Part shown: positions 57,001 through 64,000 of the stretch, one piece after another
Layout of the letters: each line of letters begins with the position of its first letter
Numbering within the stretch: the stretch's first letter is position 1
Origin: Cephalotrichum gorgonifer
Lineage: Eukaryota; Ascomycota; Sordariomycetes; Microascales; Microascaceae
Direction: 5' to 3'
Assembly (NCBI GenBank): GCA_900312665.1
Contig: ONZQ02000003.1
Location: forward strand, 82,648-146,647
DNA length: 64,000 nucleotides
The notes under the pieces: model-generated
What the model saw: only the letters and a program-made list of their open reading frames with translations
Database searches by the model: none
What the model was told of the DNA's origin: nothing
Made by a program: the position numbers and the translations under genes

Positions 57001-58021
57001 GGTTCTCAACGACGGATTCGAGCTCGGATATGCGAGATTGGTACACCTTACGCTGCTCTGCGAATACTTCCGCGGGTGTCTCGGGGCTGGGGGATGACCT
57101 GCCGCTCTGCTCCCGCTCCCTCAGCAACTTCTCTATCTTGCTGATTCGGCCCCTTATCTCGGCCGACCTCTCTTCCTCCCTTCCCAGTTTGTTGTTGACC
57201 AAGGCGGGGTCTTCTCCCGCTATGAGGGCGACAATCGCCTCATGTTTGGCCAAGAGCTCCACCTTCCTCTCTTCCGACGCCGTGATTTCCCCATGGAGTA
57301 TTCGTCCCTCAGCCAGCTTTTCCCGAGGCGGCGTGTGGAATTTGGTTGTAGGGGACGGGGTGGTATCCCTCCTCCCCCGCATCGCGTTAAGCCTCTCTTC
57401 AACCTCCTCGAGCTCGTCCCTGAGCCTTTCATTCACCAGAGCGAAGAAATCTGCCTTGGACACCTCTTCGTGCCTCGCCATGTCCGTATAATTCTCCATG
57501 ATACTCCGCTGCTGATCTAGGAGCCTTATTCTCGCGGCGCATTCCCTATCTTCGCGGGATAGAGTCCTCTTCTCCTGCTTCAACCTCTCCACCTCCCTCG
57601 TCTGCTCAAGCCTGAACCTATCCACGCTCCAACCTATTACGTCGTGCGGACTATAGAAGCCCAGCCGGGCCCCAAAGTTCTCGGCTATCGCCCACAGCGC
57701 GGAGAAATCACCCTCCGCGAGCTGGCCATCCCCCCTCCCAACCTCGCCAAACTTCTTCTTGAACTCGAGGAGGATCTGGCTTTTCTTGTCCCAGGGTAAG
57801 TGAGCCGTCGCGGGGTTCTCCCTAGGCGTCATGAACACGTCCTCTTCGGTCTTGGGCTCGCGGAGGGGCGGATCGGTTCTAGGGGGTGTATCGAGGAAAG
57901 GGTCGTCGATATAGCTGGGCACGGCTGGCGTGAGCCCCCAGAAGGATCGGATGGACCCGAGTATGCCCCGGGCGGGGGTTGAAGAAGCAGAGGAATCGGC
58001 TGGGTCTGGTTGGTCTGACAT
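54070..58021 (-). CDS. Large coiled-coil protein of unknown function
   Basis: Two long frames, 58021-56386 and 56315-54070, join through a 70-nt intron (56385-56316; gtcagt donor, ctaac branch, gcag acceptor). This gives 1293 aa and carries the heptad pattern smoothly across the junction. The N terminus is disordered (SDQPDPADSSASSTPARG) with a hydrophobic SIRSFWGL patch, then a small globular segment (SALWAIAENFGARLGFYSPHDVIGWSVDRF). Most of residues 140-1080 is coiled coil rich in E/K/R/L, broken by Ser/Pro linkers. The C terminus forms a compact helical region (NFWHHNTLLDKRLALLRAI, AWGSVQYLEGYFHTHITGD, AAIRRARVHNTDEWDNKFYRDLGAKL) and a Gly-rich tail. No motor head, kinase or ATPase motif. 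A scaffold role (septal pore, spindle pole or cell cortex) is a guess. I do not recognise the family. It could also be two genes, but the intergenic space would then be only 20 bp. Confidence 0.75.
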
Positions 58022-59053
58022 CGTGGCGGTTATGGTGGGTCGGATATGGTAGTAGAATTGGTAAAGCCGGTCGGTGCTTCAATAGGTGAGGCTATCTGGG
58101 GAGATAGGGCACTCTTATATCCTTTGGAAAGTTGAGGAGGTAGACAGGTTGAAGAATCGGGGCTGTATGTTGGGTTGAACGTCTCTGTTAAATGTCGTTT
58201 CACCATGTAAGTGGGCATAATCAGGTAAGAGTACGAGCTCAAATCATCGTACGCCATGAGCCGGGGGTAATATTTGAGATATGATTTATACTCCGTTTTG
58301 TTTCATCTAACACTTTACTTCCGTTGAAAGAAGTTTGGAAACAATGGGCCGGGCGTTGAGAAGCTTCCAGGGTGGGAGGGCGACTGCGTGGAGGCGGGCC
58401 ATTGTTCTTCCCAGTGTTCGGTATGAAAGGGAACTTGCCCGTTCCTTCTTCCTTGATCCTCGAGCCGTTCGACATTATCCATGTATTGTAGTAGATGCTC
58501 CCATCTTTATCATTTGGGGATTGTCTTCCCCTTTGTCCTCGTTCCTTGGTCTGACATTCTACAAACGCCTGTGCTAGTCGTTCAAGGACGGCATGACAAG
58601 AATAACGATGTTTGAGTAAGTGACTTGCGAGTCTATTTGCATTCAGGAGGTCCAATGGATTAAGCCAATGAAGTTACTGGACGGGTAGTAAATTCTGCCC
58701 AGGCCCATAGTTGTCTTTATTCCCGTATGGAAAGGGAGGGTATAGGGTATTCGGCTTCACTGACACGAAAGTATGAACTCTGGACTCTTGACCTGGCTTC
58801 TGAGTTGGTGGGTATGAACGTGTGGGTTGGTTTAACAATGAACGACCCAGAGAGAAAAAAAGGGGGCACAGCCCAGCCTTTCCACTTCCATTTAGATCAT
58901 GTCGACGTGAGATACATGTACTATCCACGATACCTACGCTAAATCGCTGCCAATCCTGGCTAACAATACTATTACTACATATGTCACTTCCAATAAACCA
59001 ACCAGTCAGGACGACTGCCAAAGAAATTCTATTCATAATCCCCTACCCAGCCT
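58022..59053. other. Intergenic, 1 kb
   Basis: Promoter of the coiled-coil gene. Short open frames only; no RNA gene or repeat seen. Confidence 0.5.
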
Positions 59054-59398
59054 CTATTCCTTCTCAACAAGCCTCCCGTCAATCACGACTCCCGTGCACC
59101 CGCACCCGCATCTGGCGGCCTTCTCGTAACACTTACTCGCTGCCGACCAGAACCCCATCCCCCGGAGACAGTGGCCGCGCACGAGGTGCGCCCTCCCCTC
59201 GAGGTCTGCCCTCCCCTCCCCAACGGCGATATTGAGCGCCTTGTCCGCGAACTCTAGTGCTTCGAGGAGGCTGGCGCGGCGCAGAGTCGAGTGGGAGTTT
59301 ATGAGGGCGACGGCTTTTGAGAGGAGGGAGGAGATGGAGGCTTCGGGGTCGGAGGTGGACACCTCGGGGGACACGGACATCTCGGCGTTTTCAGACAT
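59054..59398 (-). CDS. Small TPR-like protein
   Basis: A 114-aa single-exon frame. After an acidic, Ser-rich start (EVSTSDPEASISSLLSKAVAL), the middle shows a helix-turn-helix pattern like tetratricopeptide units: LLEALEFADKALNIAVGEGRADLEGRAHLVRGHCLRGMGFWSAASKCYEKAA. Alanine and glycine sit at typical TPR positions (A at 8 and 20). The C terminus has a CGCGC cluster (RCGCGCTGVVIDGR). Only about one and a half repeats fit, so it may be a fragment or a minimal adaptor. The start at 59398 was chosen because codons upstream look like leader, although the frame is open to 59602. Confidence 0.5.
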   Translation of the reverse strand: MSENAEMSVSPEVSTSDPEASISSLLSKAVALINSHSTLRRASLLEALEFADKALNIAVGEGRADLEGRAHLVRGHCLRGMGFWSAASKCYEKAARCGCGCTGVVIDGRLVEKE

Positions 59399-59945
59399 CT
59401 TGGGGTCTGAATTATTCGCGGGGTGGGAAGGGGAGAAAGGCAAAGGGCGGTGGTTGGACTTACTGGGATGGGGATGAGCCAAAGGGGTCGTGGTGGTTGC
59501 AATATGGAGGGAGACGGATTGGGTTAGGAGGTTTAATATCCCTGAGATACAAAGAGGCATGGGCGTTATTACGTCCACTTTCACGACATGCGATATGGGC
59601 ACCGCAACAATGGATCTGTCTTCCTCATGCCCCGATACAAGACGACCTTCACCTACGACACAAGGGTATGAAAGAACAGATAACCGCGGTGTCTACACTG
59701 GCCAGAGGGACGAACAGAAAGGGTATGACTACCCCAACGTTAACAAAGGCAAGTTTAGTGGCCAATATTGAAAGGACAAAAGGACACCATCATGTAAGTA
59801 ACAAACTCTCCCTTGACACTTTGCAACAGACCCTAGGTTACCCACCCACCTTCATAACTGCATCACAAGGAATGACGAAGCAACAGATCTCCGTACCTAT
59901 TCTAGCTCGAGGTTTCAATATAAGGAAGAAATGGTAAAAAAGAAA
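59399..59945. other. Intergenic
   Basis: Promoter of the TPR-like gene. No gene seen. Confidence 0.5.
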
Positions 59946-60001
59946 CATATAACACCAGGGATTCGCTGGTCGCCACCGACCCAACTACTAGCCTAGCGCT
60001 T
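59946..60001 (-). pseudogene. 5S rRNA 3'-half fragment
   Basis: About 56 bp that, read on the minus strand, match the 3' half of Pezizomycotina 5S rRNA: TAGTAGTTGGGTCGGTG, then GACCAGCGAATCCCTGGTG, ending GTTATATG instead of GTTGTATG. The 5' half is absent; the sequence upstream on that strand is unrelated. It shares almost all bases with the fuller 5S sequence at 63808-63935. Confidence 0.85.
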
Positions 60002-60418
60002 CTAAGTGTTTTCAACCGGTAGTCCGCAAATTGGAGGGTGACGGAGAGTCCGTCTGGTATTTCCGTCGCTTGAACACATGGTTACCATGAACCAAATGGT
60101 TAGACGTTTAGCCAAGTGACATCTCAAGATATCTCGCCATACGCGCTTTCATTTCCGCGCCCTGTTCCCGCTGAGTTTGGAAGGCGGCTCGATAGGCTCA
60201 GTCTGGTCACGTCTCCTCCAGTCCAATCGCTATTGGCTAAGATACAGGGCTCGCTATGAAGGATATTCGGATATTCGCCCTCCGCCTCACCTCGCCCTCA
60301 TGTTAGCCCTTCACATTGGGCAGCGGTCTGGGCGCCACTCCAAAGCCTTGTCAAGAAGCGGACAAAACCCCTGGCGAAGAGAGGCGTGGGCCGCCGTTCA
60401 TCTCGAGACAAACTACTA
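60002..60418. other. 3' flank of the HET-domain locus
   Basis: Sequence between the 5S fragment and the stop of the HET-domain reading frame. No gene seen. Confidence 0.5.
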
Positions 60419-62574
60419 CTAGATGATTTCAAAATCAACTAAAGGCCACCCCAGGAAAAAATCCTGGTTGTCTCCGATGCCGCAGCCCTCCGGCGGATGG
60501 GTGCTGCTTCGTGCTGCTCTCCTGGGGGCCGAGGGATTATCGATATGGAAGATCCCCAGACGAACAAACCTCCGCCGTGCGTCGTCGCTCGTACCGCTGG
60601 GCAACTGCCGGAGGACGAGGCCGGTAAGTCCTCTGAGCCCCCCGCCGACGCATGTGCCCACATGGAGGAGATCCACTTGTATAGAGGCACCGCTATCGGG
60701 TGTGTTCCCCATGAACTCCCGCTCCTGGGCATCTGGCATCATGCGAAGTAGCGGTATCGGCGCGCCCGTCCCGTCAGAGTCCCTGTCGTGAAGAATGTGC
60801 GGCTGATCGGCGGTACGCCCGCCGCCAAACCACCGGGCCGGGCGGATTCTCCCGCGGGCCTGGACGGACCCGCTCGTGACGGCTCCAAAAGGAGCTTGCG
60901 GCTCCTCTAGCGCTGTGTGGACTGACAAATCAAACACCACAGGGTTCGGGGCCGGATATTCGGACGGGTTTGCGGCCGCGGCGTAGCTGAATGTGACGCC
61001 CCCACCGACTGCTGCCCACGACCAAGACGGGGCCTGGTACTCAGCTGGTCTGGCCTGCCGCGGGGCTCCTGGCCCGATGCTCCAAAGGAGGTCGTAGGGG
61101 AGGGCTTCACCCCAGTGGCCTGCAAAGTACCTGCCTTGGAGAGTAGAGGAATATCTCTGGGCGATCCCCGAGATGGCGAGGATTCGGTCTTTCGGAAGGG
61201 TCAACTGCCTCCTCGTGTATGTTTCGACGGTGCTATGCCAGCTAACTAAAGCCACGTGGCACCCATTGTGACTGACTCGGGTTGTAAGTATCTGACAGAA
61301 GTTTCCTGATAGGGAGCGTCCGGAGGAATCATCCCTGCTCCCGGCCCTCCACCCGTCGCAGTAGCCTGGCATTTCCCTAGAGGTCGTGCAAGTCCACGAC
61401 AGCTGATTGCTTGCGAAATCGAGAAGCCGGGGCGACAGGTAGCGCTCCTGGAATGTCCAGCCCCTGTGCTCGATGGGCTCGGCGCCTCCGGGGTTTCGGG
61501 TCTCCACTAGAAAGACGGTACCGAGGGTCTGTGGCCCCGGGATGCGAATGGGGAGCCGGACAACAAGCCCGGCGGTCGAGTCGAGGTCGATATCCTGGAG
61601 GAAGCCATCGACAGCCCTCTCTGCCTTGGATGCGGAAATGGTAACAACCGCCTTGCTGTAGATCTCTGGCATCAGGGCGATCTGCTTTGCCTTGTCGGTG
61701 TCGTCGTCTTGGACGATACATAGAGAGTCAACCCAAAGGTAATTGTATCCCAGGCCCACCGTAACCTTGACTGCATCTTTGAATCCACGACGAAGTTGCC
61801 AGATTTGATTCTAGCCTTGGTTGTCTTTTGGGGCTGATCGCCACCCCAGCAATAACTCAGTGCCGTGTAAGGCTCCGTTGCCGATGGGTAATGGAGAGCG
61901 ACGTGATACTCTGAACCCGTCCGGGCCACTTTGAGAACCATCCTGGGCATGAACTCGGATTTGTACTTCGGGCAGCCTTTATGCGTTTTCTGACACTCGG
62001 CTACCCAGCGGCGAGAAAGGGTGAAGTTCTCCTGGGATCCAGGTTTCTGGTTAATGGGACGAATGCAGCAGCAGGATTGTCTAGAAATAATACCCTTTCG
62101 TTAGTTCTATCTACTCTCTAAAAAAAAAGACCTCTGTCGGCGTCTTGGATGCATACCAGCAGCCGCGACCACATCCAGGTGCAGCTCGTCAAAGACTCGG
62201 CATCTGCCGGTGTCCGACCTATATTCTTCCTTTGGATCCCAGAGCCCGGTCCAGTTAACCTCGACGATTGGGAAAGGATCGAAGGCGTAGGATAGATAGG
62301 ACATGCAGATGGCGATCTCCCCGCTTCTCAAGCGCAGATCTTCCCAGTCACAAGCCGCATGCCTTGACCAGCGGGCGATGAGCCACTGGGAGAAACGACA
62401 GGTGGATGATGCAGCCAGAAGGGAGTCCAGCCTTGGTTCGAAGAAGAAGGTGAGATTTGGGACATTCTTGCCAGGGCCGAGAGGGCTCTGCAATGCGTTT
62501 ATGACCATGGTGCGGCAGAATCCACAGTCGTGAAATCCACGGAGACCTTCCATTGGTGCCGGGTTGGGCAGCAC
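60419..62574 (-). pseudogene. HET-domain protein gene, reading frame broken twice
   Basis: A heterokaryon-incompatibility (HET) domain gene. HET proteins trigger cell death on recognition of non-self in Pezizomycotina. The N-terminal exon (start at 62574 or 62553, to 62157) encodes a Cys-containing segment (HDCGFCRTMV) and ends at a gtatgc donor; the intron is 62156-62081. HET blocks seen are YTALSYCWGGDQPQKTT, then in another frame YLWVDSLCIVQDD, PEIYSKAVVTISAS and HRGWTFQERYLSPRLLDF, followed by a variable region that includes a PSWSWAAVGG motif typical of the family. The coding frame shifts between about 62090 and 62001, and again between about 61810 and 61672, each by the same -1 step. 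No intron explains either break. The gene is therefore decayed or contains assembly indels. Flanked by 5S rRNA-derived sequences on both sides. Confidence 0.8.
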
Positions 62575-63807
62575 CCGTTAGTTGTTGATTGGTTTTGAGT
62601 TACAGGAATCCCCGATCACGAAGTTCGCCGAGCGGCTAGGCTAGTATGAGCCATCTGTGTTTCTTTTCTTCCGGCCTCACTCTGCGTCTCGCGCGAAGTG
62701 GTGAGCCGGGCCCGGCCAGGCATCTGCTGGGATGCATTGGGCGTGAACAGAGGGGGCAGTGCAATGCGCTTTGTGCAACATTTCCAGCTCCGCACCCTAT
62801 TAGACACGGCGACGGATATTCAGTTCAGACTGCGGCAAATGGATATCCAGACTGGGGTGCCTGGCAATCAAGGCAAAAACCAGTTCCTAACAGCTATAAA
62901 TACCTATTATATCCTCAAGCTACCTGACCTATTATTCGATTTGAATAGAAGCCTTCCTCTCACAGCTACGAGAATCCCTGCTCCAAGTCTTACAATATCT
63001 CTAGATAACATAGGTCAGATCGAGTAACTTGGCGCGGTTTCGGGTGTTGTCGAAATCGTCGTTGCCTCAGCGGGAAGCCGCCCCCGGCGGGAACCGGCCC
63101 CGGCCCCGGGACATGTGGAGCCCGAGGGTGGGGCAGATGGCGCTCGGCACACGGCGTCGGGCGGCGTGGGGTATCTCGCGTCGTATGGCCTCCCCCACCA
63201 GGTAGACTTCTCTCCACGTACAAATAATGGGACGTGTTGCATCCGATCTGTCTTTTCGTTGAAGATGAAGGACAGATAAGTCCAGACTCTCTTCCTTGCC
63301 CCATTTATACAGTTGACGGCGGAATTTGGGCGGCAGGCTGTCCAACTACGGTTTCAGCTTCAGCTTCAACCCTTTTTCTATTTATATACTGCACCTCCTC
63401 ATAACTCGCACTGCTAGCCCAGGGATCTATGCCAGCCACATACATACCTTGGCCTGGCGCCGAATGCAGCAGACACTTATTCTTGCCATCATGTGAGCCA
63501 GTTCTTGGCGAAGGGGAAGCTCACGAATAGCGACACCGGTCCGTCCCTCGCCATGAGCCAGAGCACCTGGCACTTACGCATGGATTCGTGGGCACGGAGG
63601 TTTTGGGCTACAGGCATACGCATCTAGCCTGGCTGCCTCCTGCCGGGAACAGCCGAGTTCCATACCCCAGCGAAGAGTGAAATGGTACCATCAGGCATCT
63701 CTGTATGGCGTCAGAGGCCTAGGGGCCTGCTGGATAGATCAAAAGTTCGGTCTCAAGAGTATTGAAGCTTCTAGGAGACAAAATCAACATCGAAGGCAAA
63801 AAGGAAA
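62575..63807. other. 5' flank of the HET locus, partly AT-rich
   Basis: Includes an AT-rich stretch at about 62875-63020 unlike its surroundings, reminiscent of RIP-mutated sequence. An open frame at 63345-63067 (-) of 92 codons (MDSLPPKFRRQLYKWGKEE...) has protein-like composition at its start, but I cannot assign it. Confidence 0.4.
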
Positions 63808-63935
63808 CATACAACACCAGGGATTCGCTGGTCGTCACCGACCCAACTACTAGTCTAGCGCTTCGTGGTTTATGTATAGGGGAGCGGAGGGGAGCGGACT
63901 GGACCCTCAGTTCTCCACGAGCTATGGTCGTATGT
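63808..63935 (-). rRNA. 5S rRNA-like gene with a 10-bp internal duplication
   Basis: Minus-strand sequence begins ACATACGACCATAG and ends TGGTGTTGTATG, the two ends of ascomycete 5S rRNA, with internal TAGTAGTTGGGTCGGTGACG and ACCAGCGAATCCC. It is 128 nt long against a usual 118-119. The excess is a perfect 10-bp tandem duplication (63878-63887 and 63888-63897) in the helix III/loop C region after GTCCGCTC. Several other positions differ from what I remember of the consensus. T5 lies about 10 bases after the 3' end on that strand. It may be a functional variant, but the insertion makes a pseudogene more likely. Confidence 0.75.
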
Positions 63936-64000
63936 ACTAATTAGAGTTCAGTGTTGGAAGTATGAACGCTTTCGTGTTGTAAGTGTCTGGAAATATAAAA
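63936..64000. other. Window edge
   Basis: 65 bp upstream of the 5S-like sequence. A TATA-like element on the minus strand cannot be confirmed. Nothing else seen. Confidence 0.4.

Overview
This window comes from a filamentous ascomycete (Pezizomycotina), most likely a Sordariomycete. Genes are split by short GT-AG introns (about 50-140 nt) with ctaac/ctgac branch points. Families restricted to or expanded in these fungi are present: Pth11-like rhodopsin-fold membrane protein, HET domain, caspase-like/C2H2 fusion, patatin-like protein. 5S rRNA-type sequence is dispersed singly, as in Neurospora-like genomes. I cannot name the species. Gene coordinates below span first to last coding base; introns are given in the evidence text.

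Layout. 1-7 kb: truncated rhodopsin-fold membrane protein (+), small NIF3/YqfO-like protein (+), caspase-like/C2H2 zinc finger protein (-). 7-11 kb: no supportable gene. 11-17.4 kb: patatin-like protein (+), disordered protein (+), polyQ coiled-coil protein (+). 18-31 kb: amino acid permease (-), UBR7/Mlo2 homologue (-) divergent from MCM2 (+), disordered protein with an in-frame TAG (-), TRAPPC2L/Tca17 (+), HAPSTR1-like protein (-). 31.7-46 kb: C1-tetrahydrofolate synthase (-) divergent from eIF3i (+), ISWI remodeller (-), tRNA-His (-), ferric reductase (-). 46.98-47.14 kb: assembly gap with the same sequence on both sides. 47-54 kb: no recognisable gene. 54-64 kb: large coiled-coil protein (-), small TPR-like protein (-), frameshifted HET-domain gene (-) lying between two 5S rRNA-derived sequences.

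Most genes are unrelated housekeeping functions: DNA replication, translation initiation, one-carbon metabolism, chromatin remodelling, vesicle tethering and ubiquitin signalling. They do not form a metabolic cluster. The MCM2 upstream region carries three exact ACGCGT (MCB) motifs, fitting G1/S control. The accessory part is the right-hand end, with HET, 5S fragments and an AT-rich stretch. Three proteins carry domains known from fungal cell-death and NLR effectors (caspase-like, patatin-like, HET), but they are far apart and I see no single new multi-gene system.

The most unusual signals are: an apparent loss of the patatin nucleophile serine; a caspase-like domain fused to C2H2 fingers; an in-frame TAG followed by 70 open codons; a long acid-poor in-frame N-terminal extension on C1-THF synthase; two introns that are in frame and stop-free; and the false-duplication signature at the gap.
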